A stretch of DNA of 64,000 bases. It comes from Belliella pelovolcani. Lineage in GTDB: Bacteria; Bacteroidota; Bacteroidia; Cytophagales; Cyclobacteriaceae. Shown one piece after another: positions 53,793-62,890 of this stretch. Below the pieces are notes generated by a model, which was given only the letters and a program-made list of their open reading frames with translations, did not search any database and had not been told where the DNA came from. The translations under genes and the position numbers were made by a program. The number at the start of each line of letters is the position of its first letter. The first letter of the stretch is position 1. The stretch is from NCBI RefSeq assembly GCF_900156785.1, contig NZ_FTOP01000002.1:248001-312000 (forward strand), given 5' to 3'.

Positions 53793-55244
53793 ATGAAACA
53801 TCATTTCGCATGGCTATTAGGCATGTCTTTGATGATCTCTACTTTCACATTTAGCCAAGCACAGGATACCATTCCTGAGACTATCTTATCTAAACAAAAA
53901 GCTGGAGATTTCATAGACCATACTTATAAGCCACTCACCCTCAAGCTCAGTGATGATGGTTCCAAATATATCAGGTTCCTTTTTTGGAATCAGATGTGGG
54001 CCAGAGTGACAGAAAATAACCCAGGCACAATTGATGTATCTGGCAATCCTCAAGCGACTTCTACTGACATAGGAATCAGGAGAGCAAGGGTCTTAGCTTA
54101 TGCTGAGATTTCTCCAAGATTTCTTATTCTATCCCACTGGGGGATCAACAATCAAACCTTCACCAATGGTGGAGCCCCTGGAGGTGGCTTTACAGGAAAC
54201 CCAGGAGCAATTCCAGTGTCTGTGGATCCATCTACAGGTCAAGGTACTGCATCTGGTATGTCAGCCAAGAAGCCCCAACTCTTCTTCCACGATATCTGGA
54301 CTGAATTTAAGGTGGTTCCAGAGCTTTATGTAGGGATGGGGTTACATTATTGGAATGGTATCTCGAGAATGACCAGCCATAGTACCTTAAACTTTATGGC
54401 TATAGATGCCCCGATTTTCAACTGGCCTCTGATTGAACTTACCGATCAGTTTGCTCGACAGTTTGGTTTTTATGCCAAAGGTCAAGTTGGAAAATGGGAT
54501 TATCGGCTGGCATTGAACAAGCCCTTTTCTATCGGGTCTGGCGGTAGATTTGACGAGGCCAACAATAGGCCTGTGGCGGCCAATGTAGTCAATGATCACT
54601 GGGCTACACAAGGGTATATAGCTTATCAGTTTTTGGAGAAAGAAAATAACAAGCTTCCATTCTTTGTAGGCTCTTATTTGGGTACTAAAAAGGTATTTAA
54701 TATAGGCGGTGGTTGGCATTATCACCCTGAAGCTACAAATTCAAGAAATGCATCTGGGGCAATTCAAAACCATGATATCAAGCTTTTTGGATTGGATACT
54801 TTCTTAGACCTTCCTCTAAACAAAGCTTCAGGCACTGCCCTGACTACTTATGCAGTATTTTACCATTATGACTTTGGACCAAATTACATGCGTAATGTAG
54901 GTATTATGAACGTAGGCTTTGGCGCTGGAACCACGCAAAATGGCCCTGGCAATGCACAGCCCACCATAGGAACTGGGAATATCTTTTACACCCAAAGTGG
55001 ATTTTTACTTCCAAAGGATATTTTGGGGGATAAGGGAAGACTGCAGCCTTTTGGGGCTTTGACTCACAAAAACTTCGAATTCTTCAATGACAGCAGTTGG
55101 CAGTATGATTTGGGGATGAATTATTACATCAATGCCCACCAAGCCAAAGTCACCTTGCAGTATAGCCAAAGACCACTGTTTGAAAACTTCATTAGATCAG
55201 GTTCAGCCGGCGAGTTCATATTACAAACACATATCTTCTTGTAG
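53793..55244 (+). CDS. Outer-membrane porin
   Basis: 483 residues. Signal peptide (LLGMSLMISTFTFSQAQ), then a barrel of amphipathic strands ending in the aromatic QTHIFL typical of outer-membrane insertion. A Gly/Pro-rich loop is at about residues 120-160 (NGGAPGGGFTGNPG). It looks like the phosphate-selective porin/OprP-type or general Bacteroidota porins, but the exact family is not clear. Its place at the head of the DUF4212-symporter operon points to carboxylate passage across the outer membrane (inference). Confidence 0.8.
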   Translation: MKHHFAWLLGMSLMISTFTFSQAQDTIPETILSKQKAGDFIDHTYKPLTLKLSDDGSKYIRFLFWNQMWARVTENNPGTIDVSGNPQATSTDIGIRRARVLAYAEISPRFLILSHWGINNQTFTNGGAPGGGFTGNPGAIPVSVDPSTGQGTASGMSAKKPQLFFHDIWTEFKVVPELYVGMGLHYWNGISRMTSHSTLNFMAIDAPIFNWPLIELTDQFARQFGFYAKGQVGKWDYRLALNKPFSIGSGGRFDEANNRPVAANVVNDHWATQGYIAYQFLEKENNKLPFFVGSYLGTKKVFNIGGGWHYHPEATNSRNASGAIQNHDIKLFGLDTFLDLPLNKASGTALTTYAVFYHYDFGPNYMRNVGIMNVGFGAGTTQNGPGNAQPTIGTGNIFYTQSGFLLPKDILGDKGRLQPFGALTHKNFEFFNDSSWQYDLGMNYYINAHQAKVTLQYSQRPLFENFIRSGSAGEFILQTHIFL

Positions 55245-55266
55245 AAACATTTAAAACCCAATAACC

Positions 55267-55530
55267 ATGTCAGAAAATAAATTCAGTAAAGAAGCCTATT
55301 GGAAAAAGAACCTGAAAATACTCAGTGTACTTCTAGTCATCTGGTTTGTCGTATCCTTCGGATTCGGGATATTACTTGTAGAACCCCTCAATGCCATCCG
55401 CTTGGGAGGCTTTAAGTTAGGATTTTGGTTTGCTCAGCAGGGCTCCATCTACGCATTTGTCGTGTTGATTTTTGTCTATGTAGTTCGCATGAACATGCTC
55501 GACAAGGAATTTGATGTAAATGAAGAATAG
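55267..55530 (+). CDS. DUF4212 small symporter subunit
   Basis: 87 residues with two membrane segments (LSVLLVIWFVVSFGFGILL, IYAFVVLIFVYVVRM) and the family phrase LGGFKLGFWFAQQGS. DUF4212 proteins are always next to a large sodium:solute symporter of the VC_2705 type and are taken to be its small subunit. Lies 22 bp after the porin and 20 bp before the symporter, in one operon. Confidence 0.94.
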   Translation: MSENKFSKEAYWKKNLKILSVLLVIWFVVSFGFGILLVEPLNAIRLGGFKLGFWFAQQGSIYAFVVLIFVYVVRMNMLDKEFDVNEE

Positions 55531-55550
55531 GCCTCTAAACAATAAAAATA

Positions 55551-57254
55551 ATGGATATTTTAACTTGGACATATATTTTAGTGGGCTTATCATTTGCCCT
55601 CTACATAGGAATTGCGATCTACACGAGAGCAGGCTCTACAAAAGAGTTTTATACAGCAGGTGGAGGTGTTTCTCCTCTGGCCAATGGAATGGCTACAGCA
55701 GCAGATTGGATGTCGGCGGCTTCTTTTATCTCCATGGCGGGAATCATTGCTTTCTCTGGATATGATGGCTCTGTTTATCTTATGGGCTGGACTGGTGGTT
55801 ATGTTTTACTTGCCTTATTGCTTGCACCTTATTTGAGGAAATTTGGGAAGTTTACTGTGCCTGACTTCGTTGGAGATCGCTATTATTCCAACAAGGCTCG
55901 TGTAGTCGCTGTAGTTTGTGCGCTATTTATTTCTTTTACTTATGTGGCAGGTCAGATGCGTGGTGTTGGGATCGTATTTTCCAGATACCTTGAAGTAGAT
56001 ATCAATACAGGTGTGATTATCGGGATGTGTATTGTCTTTTTCTATGCAGTACTCGGTGGCATGAAAGGGATCACCTACACCCAAGTAGCACAGTATTGTG
56101 TACTGATCTTTGCTTTTATGGTGCCAGCGATTTTCGTTTCTATGCAGCTTACAGGAAATCCAGTTCCACAAATGGGCCTAGGGAGCACTGTTGCAGATGG
56201 TTCCTACCTTTTAGATAAATTGGATGGTGTATTGGGCGAAATGGGCTTTGCAGCATACACTTCAGGAAGAAAAAGTATGGGAGATATTTTTGCCATTACT
56301 CTGGCACTGATGGTAGGTACGGCTGGATTACCTCATGTGATCGTGAGGTTTTTCACTGTACCAAGGGTAAAAGATGCAAGGTTGTCAGCAGGATATGCTT
56401 TGGTGTTTATTGCCATTCTTTATACCACAGCGCCAGCTGTAGCGGCTTTTGGAATTTACAATGCCATCGAAACAGTAGCAGACAAACCTGTCAATGACCT
56501 ACCAGAATGGGTGAATAATTGGCAAAAAACAAACCTAATCACCGTCAATGACAAAAATCAAGATGGTATTGTTCAGTATACCGCTAACTCAGAAACAAAT
56601 GAATTGAACATAGATAAAGACATCATGGTGCTTGCGAGCCCTGAGATTGCCAAGTTACCAAATTGGGTAATTGGACTTGTAGCAGCAGGCGGGATGGCGG
56701 CAGCGCTTTCCACAGCAGCAGGGTTACTTTTGGTGATTTCTACCTCAGTTTCTAGAGACTTGTTCAGGACTTTTAAGCCTAATATGACTGAGAAAAGAGA
56801 ATTGCTGATCGCTCGAATTTCCGCTGCTGGAGCAGTGGGATTAGCAGGTTACTTTGGTGTAAACCCTCCAGGATTTGTGGCGGAAGTAGTTGCTTTTGCT
56901 TTTGGTTTAGCCGCAGCATCTTTCTTTCCAGTGATCATCATGGGGATTTTTTCGACTAGGATGAACAAAGAAGGGGCTATAGCAGGTATGGTGTCCGGCT
57001 TGGTGTTCACCTTGGCTTACATTACCTTCTTCAAATTTGGTGTAACTTTATTTGGGTTGGCACCTGAGATGGTTTCTTCGGATAATTGGCTCTTTGGAAT
57101 CTCGCCAGAAGGAATTGGAAGTGTTGGGATGTTGGTGAATTTCATAGTTTGTTATTTCGTCTCCAAAGCTACACCTGCACCACCTAAGCAAGTACAGGAT
57201 ATGATTCAAGAGATCAGAATTCCTAGAGGTGCTGGTGCAGCACATGATCATTAA
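55551..57254 (+). CDS. Sodium:solute symporter, acetate/carboxylate type (VC_2705-like)
   Basis: 567 residues, about 13 membrane segments. SSS-family motifs: EFYTAGGGVSPLANGMATAADWMSAASFISMAG in segment 1-2 (in part), GTAGLPHVIVRFFTVP in the middle, and SRDLFRTFKPNM after segment 9. The insert at about 320-360 is hydrophilic. The C-terminus ends in a His-containing tail. It shares its family with ActP (acetate) transporters. Acetate or a similar small monocarboxylate is inferred from the acs and sensor kinase downstream. A hairpin terminator follows. Confidence 0.92.
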   Translation: MDILTWTYILVGLSFALYIGIAIYTRAGSTKEFYTAGGGVSPLANGMATAADWMSAASFISMAGIIAFSGYDGSVYLMGWTGGYVLLALLLAPYLRKFGKFTVPDFVGDRYYSNKARVVAVVCALFISFTYVAGQMRGVGIVFSRYLEVDINTGVIIGMCIVFFYAVLGGMKGITYTQVAQYCVLIFAFMVPAIFVSMQLTGNPVPQMGLGSTVADGSYLLDKLDGVLGEMGFAAYTSGRKSMGDIFAITLALMVGTAGLPHVIVRFFTVPRVKDARLSAGYALVFIAILYTTAPAVAAFGIYNAIETVADKPVNDLPEWVNNWQKTNLITVNDKNQDGIVQYTANSETNELNIDKDIMVLASPEIAKLPNWVIGLVAAGGMAAALSTAAGLLLVISTSVSRDLFRTFKPNMTEKRELLIARISAAGAVGLAGYFGVNPPGFVAEVVAFAFGLAAASFFPVIIMGIFSTRMNKEGAIAGMVSGLVFTLAYITFFKFGVTLFGLAPEMVSSDNWLFGISPEGIGSVGMLVNFIVCYFVSKATPAPPKQVQDMIQEIRIPRGAGAAHDH

Positions 57255-57278
57255 AGTAAATATCGAGGATAATCATTC

Positions 57279-57314
57279 GGGAAGCTCAGACAAGATTGTC
57301 CGGGTTTCCCTTTT
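57279..57314 (+). terminator. Terminator after the symporter gene
   Basis: GGGAAGCTCAGACA and TGTCCGGGTTTCCC form a stem with a few mismatches, followed by TTTT. It separates the transport genes from the sensor genes. Confidence 0.55.
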
Positions 57315-57365
57315 ATCCATCAGACAAATGCCGTAATTTGAAAAGATAAAATCGAGGATATTTAG

Positions 57366-57575
57366 ATGAAGGAAGGATTAAAGAAGCAATATTTATGGGC
57401 AGTGTTTTTTTTAGGAATGTTTTTGCTAAACTATCCTGTGCTGTCAATTTATGATATTCCAGAGGTTTGGTTTGGAATTCCTGTGCTTTACTTCTTTGTG
57501 TTTGCTTTTTGGGTGCTATTGATTGTATTGACTTTCTGGGCAGTAAGAAAATCTGAACGAGATAAGCATGTTTAG
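57366..57575 (+). CDS. Small two-segment membrane protein
   Basis: 69 residues with two membrane segments (WAVFFLGMFLLNYPVL and FFVFAFWVLLIVLTFW) and a basic C-terminus (RKSERDKHV). It overlaps the kinase-fusion gene by 8 bp, so the two are translationally coupled. It is like the small subunits that accompany SSS-type proteins, and may be the companion of the symporter domain in the kinase. No named family recognised with certainty. Confidence 0.75.
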   Translation: MKEGLKKQYLWAVFFLGMFLLNYPVLSIYDIPEVWFGIPVLYFFVFAFWVLLIVLTFWAVRKSERDKHV

Positions 57576-60306
57576 TAATCTGCTGATCATATCGTTTACT
57601 TTTGGCTATTTGGCATTGCTTTTTGCAATCGCTTGGTTTTCTGAGCGTACTGCAAAAAAAGGGCGTAAACTTTCTAATCACCCTGCCATTTATGCTATGA
57701 CCTTGGCGGTCTATTGTACTGCATGGACGTATTATGGTTCAGTTGGGAGAGCAGCTACCAATGGGCTAGAGTTTTTGACAATCTATATCGGACCTAGCTT
57801 GATTGCACCACTTTGGTGGGTCATCATGCGGAAGATTATTCGGATTTCTAAAGTTCAGCGCATATCCTCCATAGCAGATTTCATTTCAAGTAGGTATGGG
57901 AAAAATGTGACCCTTGGAGGAGTGGTGACCATCTTCTGTTTACTTGGGATTTTACCTTATACTTCCATTCAGATAAAGGGCGTAGCTTCCTCTTTTCAGA
58001 TTTTGCAGGAATCTAATGCCACGGAAATTTTGGCGAATATTCCTTTCTATCAAGACACAGCATTTTATCTAGCCATTGGATTGGCATTATTTACTGTACT
58101 CTTTGGTACTAGGGATATAGAAGCTACGGCCCAGCACGAAGGTATGGTGATGGCAGTTGCTTTTGAATCCATCTTTAAGTTGATTGCTTTTTTGGTAGTT
58201 GGGGTATTTGTCAGCTTCATCGTTTTTGATGGTTTTGCGGATATTTTTAGTCAGGCTACGAGCTCTGGCTTGGAACACCTTTTCGTTATGCAAGGGGATA
58301 ATGGCATTTCGGAGTGGTTCTGGATGTCAGTATTATCCATGATGGCAATTTTGTTCCTCCCAAGACAGTTTCAGATGGGAGTGATCGAAAACACCAACGA
58401 GAAACACATAGATACAGCTATGTGGCTATTTCCATTGTACCTTCTTCTGATCAATGTCTTTGTGCTGCCGATTGCCTTGGGAGGGTTAGTTTATTTCCCA
58501 TCTGGAAGTTTTGAAGCAGATACCTTTGTCTTGGCATTTCCTATTGTATTCAATCAAGAGTGGTTGGCTATATTGGTGTATTTGGGTGGATTTTCTGCTG
58601 CCACGGGGATGATCATTGTATCTACCATAGCGCTTAGCACCATGGTAAGTAATAACCTTGTCATGCCTATACTGCTGATCAACGAAAGCTTTCAAAAAAG
58701 ATATCAGCATAGGCTAGGCTATATTTTGATTTGGTCTAGAAGAATTTCAATTTTCCTGATCATTCTAGCTGCGTATTTATACTACAAGCAAGTTGCTGGT
58801 CAATTCACGCTAGTTTCCATTGGTTTGATTTCCTTTGTAGCTATTGCTCAATTTACGCCCGCCATTATCGGTGGTATATTTTGGAAAAAGGGTGCTCGAC
58901 CTGGCGCTTTGGCAGGAATCATCGCTGGTTTTTTAATCTGGTTTTATACCCTAGTGGTGCCTACTATGGTGACGGCAGGATATATTTCTGAGGAATTATT
59001 GACTGAGGGTTTGTTTGGATTAGGTTTTCTCAGACCACAATCTCTATTGGGATTCGATGAAATGAGTTATATCACTCACGGTTTGTTCTTTTCCCTTTCT
59101 ATAAATGCCTTACTTTATGTACTGATCAGCTTATTCACAGTGCAGACCTCCAAGGAACATAATCAAGCGGTGATTTTTGTGGATATTTTCAGATTCAGTA
59201 CTTCGTTGGATGCATCAGTGATTTGGAAAGGGCAGGCATATCTCCCAGACCTAAAAGCTTTATTAGTGAATTTCCTTGGAAGTGAAAAGACCGAAGAGGC
59301 TCTCAATCAATTTATGGCTCAGACGGGGAAGGCATTGAGTCAAAAGAATTTTGCGGATCCTGAATTGGTAAATTATTCGGAGCGTCTACTGTCCGGGATT
59401 ATTGGATCTGCTTCTGCCAGAATTTTAGTATCCTCAGTAGTCAAGGAAGAGGAGATCAGTATGGAGGAAGTATTGGACATTCTCAGGGAGACACAAGAAC
59501 TCAAGTCACTCTATGAAGAACTTAGAGGTAAAAGTGAAGAGTTGAAGCAGGCTTCTGAAAAGTTGCAAGCCATGAATGAGGCACTGCGACTCAACGACAT
59601 GCTCAAGGATGAATTTATCTCTACGGTAACGCACGAAATGAAAACACCGATCACTTCGATCAGAGCATTCTCAGAAATCCTGCTCGATGATGATTTGCCA
59701 GAGTCAGAGCGAAAGAGGTTCCTAGATATTATCATACAGGAAGCCAATCGTATGAGTAGGTTGATAGATCAGGTCTTGGATCTGGAGCGTTTTGATTCTG
59801 GTAGGCAAGAGTTGAACATAGAGCCTACAGATGTAAAAATCTTGATTCTAGAAGCGACAGATTCCATGTATCAGGTGATGAAGGAAAAAGGCTTGGATTT
59901 CACCATTGAGCTGAATTTTGAAGACCTGACGCTTGATCTTGATGAAGATAGAATCAAGCAGGTCATCTTAAATCTGCTTTCTAATGCCTCCAAGTTTGCA
60001 AAATCCAGCGTATCGTTAATAGCCGATGTCAAAGATGGTTTTTTGAGAGTTGTGGTCAAAGATGATGGGAAGGGCATTCCTCAGGAGGAGATTCCGTATA
60101 TATTTGATAAGTTCTTCCAAGCGAAAAATCAAACAAGCAAAAAACCAATCGGCTCAGGTCTTGGCTTGGCGATTTCGAAGAAAATCATCACTTATCACCA
60201 AGGAGAAATAATAGTCAATATAGTGAAAGGAGAAACTTGCTTTGAGTTCTCTTTGCCTGTCAATAAAGATGTTTTGAAATTAAATCAACTAAGTAATCAT
60301 GAGTAA
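57568..60306 (+). CDS. Sodium:solute symporter-histidine kinase fusion (CrbS/CbrA-like sensor)
   Basis: 912 residues. Residues 1 to about 500 form a symporter domain of some 12-13 membrane segments (ISSIADFISSRYGKN, DIEATAQHEGMVMAVAFESI). A linker and coiled coil (about 600-680) lead to a histidine kinase: H689 in FISTVTHEMKTPITSIRAFSE, N box QVILNLLSNASKFA, G1 VKDDGKGIPQEEI, G2 GSGLGLAISKKI. There is no visible PAS domain, which CbrA has. CrbS/CbrA proteins sense (and may move) acetate or histidine-like substrates, and control acs in Vibrio and Pseudomonas. The receiver gene overlaps by 8 bp. Confidence 0.93.
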   Translation: MFSNLLIISFTFGYLALLFAIAWFSERTAKKGRKLSNHPAIYAMTLAVYCTAWTYYGSVGRAATNGLEFLTIYIGPSLIAPLWWVIMRKIIRISKVQRISSIADFISSRYGKNVTLGGVVTIFCLLGILPYTSIQIKGVASSFQILQESNATEILANIPFYQDTAFYLAIGLALFTVLFGTRDIEATAQHEGMVMAVAFESIFKLIAFLVVGVFVSFIVFDGFADIFSQATSSGLEHLFVMQGDNGISEWFWMSVLSMMAILFLPRQFQMGVIENTNEKHIDTAMWLFPLYLLLINVFVLPIALGGLVYFPSGSFEADTFVLAFPIVFNQEWLAILVYLGGFSAATGMIIVSTIALSTMVSNNLVMPILLINESFQKRYQHRLGYILIWSRRISIFLIILAAYLYYKQVAGQFTLVSIGLISFVAIAQFTPAIIGGIFWKKGARPGALAGIIAGFLIWFYTLVVPTMVTAGYISEELLTEGLFGLGFLRPQSLLGFDEMSYITHGLFFSLSINALLYVLISLFTVQTSKEHNQAVIFVDIFRFSTSLDASVIWKGQAYLPDLKALLVNFLGSEKTEEALNQFMAQTGKALSQKNFADPELVNYSERLLSGIIGSASARILVSSVVKEEEISMEEVLDILRETQELKSLYEELRGKSEELKQASEKLQAMNEALRLNDMLKDEFISTVTHEMKTPITSIRAFSEILLDDDLPESERKRFLDIIIQEANRMSRLIDQVLDLERFDSGRQELNIEPTDVKILILEATDSMYQVMKEKGLDFTIELNFEDLTLDLDEDRIKQVILNLLSNASKFAKSSVSLIADVKDGFLRVVVKDDGKGIPQEEIPYIFDKFFQAKNQTSKKPIGSGLGLAISKKIITYHQGEIIVNIVKGETCFEFSLPVNKDVLKLNQLSNHE

Positions 60307-60655
60307 AATATTGATCGTAGACGATGAACCCAATATCCTCTTGTCCTTAGAATACCTTTTCAAGAAAGAGGGTTTTCAGGTCTTTATAGCAAGAGATGGA
60401 GAGGAAGCGTTGGGGATTGTGGAGGAAGATCTTCCTGAATTGGTGATCTTGGATATCATGATGCCCAAGGTAGATGGCTATGAAGTATGCAAATACATCA
60501 GGCAAAAAAGTGATGCAGTGAAGGTCGTCTTTCTCACAGCCAAAAGTAAGCAGAAGGATATTGAAAAAGGACTAGGGCTTGGTGCCGACCTATACCTGAC
60601 CAAGCCATTTGGCAACAAAGACCTAGTAAGTAAAGTCAAGGGACTTCTAGACTAA
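60299..60655 (+). CDS. Receiver-only response regulator
   Basis: 118 residues, a single REC domain: acidic D8/D9 (LIVDDEP), phospho-acceptor D52 (LDIMMPK), T80 and K102 (TKPFG). There is no DNA-binding or enzymatic output domain; the gene ends at a clear stop after LLD. It overlaps the kinase gene by 8 bp and is therefore its partner. Other CrbR regulators carry a LuxR-type helix-turn-helix; this one must act through another protein (inference). Confidence 0.95.
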   Translation: MSKILIVDDEPNILLSLEYLFKKEGFQVFIARDGEEALGIVEEDLPELVILDIMMPKVDGYEVCKYIRQKSDAVKVVFLTAKSKQKDIEKGLGLGADLYLTKPFGNKDLVSKVKGLLD

Positions 60656-60681
60656 TCATTCAGATTCTAAAATCTTAATTC

Positions 60682-60697
60682 ACCCCGACACCTCGGG
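60682..60697. repeat. CCCCGA palindrome before acs
   Basis: CCCCGA-cacc-TCGGGG is a short GC-rich hairpin in an AT-rich gap. Around it ATCTTAA and AATCTTAAAT-like words recur several times up to the acs start. This looks like a small dispersed repeat and not a T-run terminator. Confidence 0.45.
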
Positions 60698-60756
60698 GCA
60701 AAAATCAATAATCTAAAATCTTAAATCATAAATCTTAAATTCAAAATAACCATACC

Positions 60757-62649
60757 ATGAGTGATAGAATACATACCCTCAGCGGGTACTTCCATGAATA
60801 CCAGAAATCAGTGACACAGCCTGAAGAGTTTTGGGCGAGAATCGCGGACTCTTTCCATTGGAGAAAAAGATGGGATAAGGTGCTCGATTGGAATTTTGAA
60901 GAGCCTAATGTGAATTGGTTTGTCAATGGCAAATTGAATATTACCGAAAATATACTCGAGCGACACCTGTTCACCATTGGAGACAGACCTGCGATTATCT
61001 GGGAGCCAAACGATCCCAACGAAGCCGGAAGGACGATTACTTACAAAGATCTTTACCATGAAGTTTGTAAATTTTCCAATGCCCTCAAAGCAAAAGGTAT
61101 AGGCAAAGGAGATAAGGTGATCATCTACATGCCGATGGTTCCTGAAGCTGCAGTAGCGATGTTAGCTTGTGCTAGGATTGGTGCTATTCATTCTGTTGTT
61201 TTTGCAGGATTTAGCTCTTCGGCTTTGTCTGACAGAATCATCGATTGTGGTGCAAAAGCTGTCTTGACATCTGACGGGAATTTCCGAGGGAATAAAAAAA
61301 TACCTGTCAAAGCTGTGGTAGACGAAGCCATGGAAAAAGCTCCTGTAGAAACGGTCATCGTCTATCAGCGAACCAATCAGGAAGTGAATATGAAAGCTGG
61401 GAGAGACCATTGGTGGCATGATGTCATCGAAGGTGTAGCGGATACGAATAAAGCTGAGGAGATGGATAGTGAGGATATGCTATTTATTCTTTACACCTCG
61501 GGCTCCACGGGTAAGCCAAAAGGTGTAGTCCATACCACTGGAGGTTATATGGTTTACTCCAAATATTCATTTGAAAATGTATTTCAGTATTCTCCCGGTG
61601 ATGTCTATTGGTGTACTGCCGACATAGGTTGGATCACAGGTCACTCTTACATTGTATATGGACCTCTTTTGGCAGGAGGGACTTCCCTGATGTTTGAAGG
61701 TGTGCCTACATTCCCTGATGCGGGTAGATTTTGGGCTGTGGTAGAGAAGTACAAGGTGAATATTTTCTACACTGCACCTACAGCTATTCGTGCGCTACAA
61801 GCATATGGTACCGACCCGATCGAGCCTTATGACTTGAGTTCGCTGAAGGTCCTTGGATCCGTAGGAGAACCTATCAACGAAGAAGCTTGGCATTGGTATC
61901 ATACACACATTGGCAAGTCAAGATGTCCTATCGTTGATACTTGGTGGCAGACTGAAACAGGTGGGATGATGGTTTCACCATTAGCAGGTATCACACCTAC
62001 CAAGCCTGCTTATGCGACTTTGCCACTTCCAGGAATTCAGCTGTGTATTGTAGATGCAGAAGGGAAGGAATTGACAGGGAATTCAGTGGAGGGGAATCTT
62101 TGCATCAAATTTCCATGGCCTGGGATGATCCGAACTACCTATGGTGATCACGAACGCTGCAAGCAAACGTATTTCTCTACCTACAAAAACATGTATTTTA
62201 CAGGTGATGGCGTCAAGCGCGATCATGATGGCTATTATCGAATTCTCGGTAGAGTAGATGATGTGATCAATGTGTCAGGCCATAGAATGGGCACCGCAGA
62301 AGTAGAAAACGCCATCAACGAGCATCCACTGGTAATCGAGTCTGCAGTAGTTGGCTATCCTCACGAAGTCAAAGGTCAGGGAATCTATGCCTATGTCATC
62401 TGTGATATGAAAAATAGAACAGCTGAGAACCTTACCAATGAAATCAAGGATACCGTGTCCAAGATCATTGGGCCAATTGCCAAACCAGATAAGATTCAGA
62501 TTGTATCAGGCCTTCCTAAAACCAGATCAGGCAAAATCATGCGTAGAATTCTGAGAAAAGTCGCAGAAGGAACTGTCGACAACCTCGGAGATACTTCTAC
62601 CCTCCTCGATCCTGAAGTGGTGAAGGAGATTATCGAAGGCAGACTATAA
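60757..62649 (+). CDS. acsA: Acetyl-CoA synthetase
   Basis: 630 residues. It activates acetate with ATP to acetyl-AMP and then to acetyl-CoA. Motifs: the phosphate loop YTSGSTGKPKG, TADIGWITGHSYIVYGPL, VDTWWQTETGGMMVSP (acetate pocket with Trp), and the A10 lysine K593 in RSGKIMRRILRK, the usual site of regulatory acetylation. Length and N-terminus (FHEYQKSVTQPEEFWARIA) are typical. Downstream of the CrbS-like pair, which controls acs in other phyla. Confidence 0.97.
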   Translation: MSDRIHTLSGYFHEYQKSVTQPEEFWARIADSFHWRKRWDKVLDWNFEEPNVNWFVNGKLNITENILERHLFTIGDRPAIIWEPNDPNEAGRTITYKDLYHEVCKFSNALKAKGIGKGDKVIIYMPMVPEAAVAMLACARIGAIHSVVFAGFSSSALSDRIIDCGAKAVLTSDGNFRGNKKIPVKAVVDEAMEKAPVETVIVYQRTNQEVNMKAGRDHWWHDVIEGVADTNKAEEMDSEDMLFILYTSGSTGKPKGVVHTTGGYMVYSKYSFENVFQYSPGDVYWCTADIGWITGHSYIVYGPLLAGGTSLMFEGVPTFPDAGRFWAVVEKYKVNIFYTAPTAIRALQAYGTDPIEPYDLSSLKVLGSVGEPINEEAWHWYHTHIGKSRCPIVDTWWQTETGGMMVSPLAGITPTKPAYATLPLPGIQLCIVDAEGKELTGNSVEGNLCIKFPWPGMIRTTYGDHERCKQTYFSTYKNMYFTGDGVKRDHDGYYRILGRVDDVINVSGHRMGTAEVENAINEHPLVIESAVVGYPHEVKGQGIYAYVICDMKNRTAENLTNEIKDTVSKIIGPIAKPDKIQIVSGLPKTRSGKIMRRILRKVAEGTVDNLGDTSTLLDPEVVKEIIEGRL

Positions 62650-62656
62650 ATATTTT

Positions 62657-62833
62657 GAAATAAGCTTCGCGAAATAAAGTTGATATATGCCTTCGTCGAA
62701 ATATTTTATGCGAAATAGATAAAATTGAAAAATATTTCTTCTTGTGTATAAAAGTGAGGTTATAGTTATGCTTTATTTCGTCGAGGCATATTTCTATAAT
62801 ATTTCCACCTTATTTCAACCATATTTCCATCAC
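62657..62833. repeat. Composite repeat: inverted arms plus an 11-bp phased ATTTC array
   Basis: ATTTC begins at 62775, 62790, 62801, 62812 and 62823 (steps 15, 11, 11, 11). About 32 bp of this matches the queG-upstream array with three differences (ATATTTCTATAATATTTC, then A/C, ACCTTATTTC). To the left, GAAAT words occur on the other strand (62657, 62671, 62698, 62712), and ATATGCCTTCGTCGAAATA (62684-62702) pairs with TATTTCGTCGAGGCATAT (62774-62791). It fills the acs to DUF294 gap. Confidence 0.65.
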
Positions 62834-62858
62834 ATATCAAGTTCAAACTTCAATGTCT

Positions 62859-62866
62859 TAATTTTG
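62859..62866 (+). promoter_or_regulatory. -7 promoter box of the DUF294 gene
   Basis: TAATTTTG lies 24 bp before the ATG at 62891. No good TTG is found 19-21 bp upstream, which suggests that the promoter needs an activator; the phased array ends 25 bp before the box. Confidence 0.4.
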
Positions 62867-62890
62867 GATTTCTCACATACCAAATAAAAC

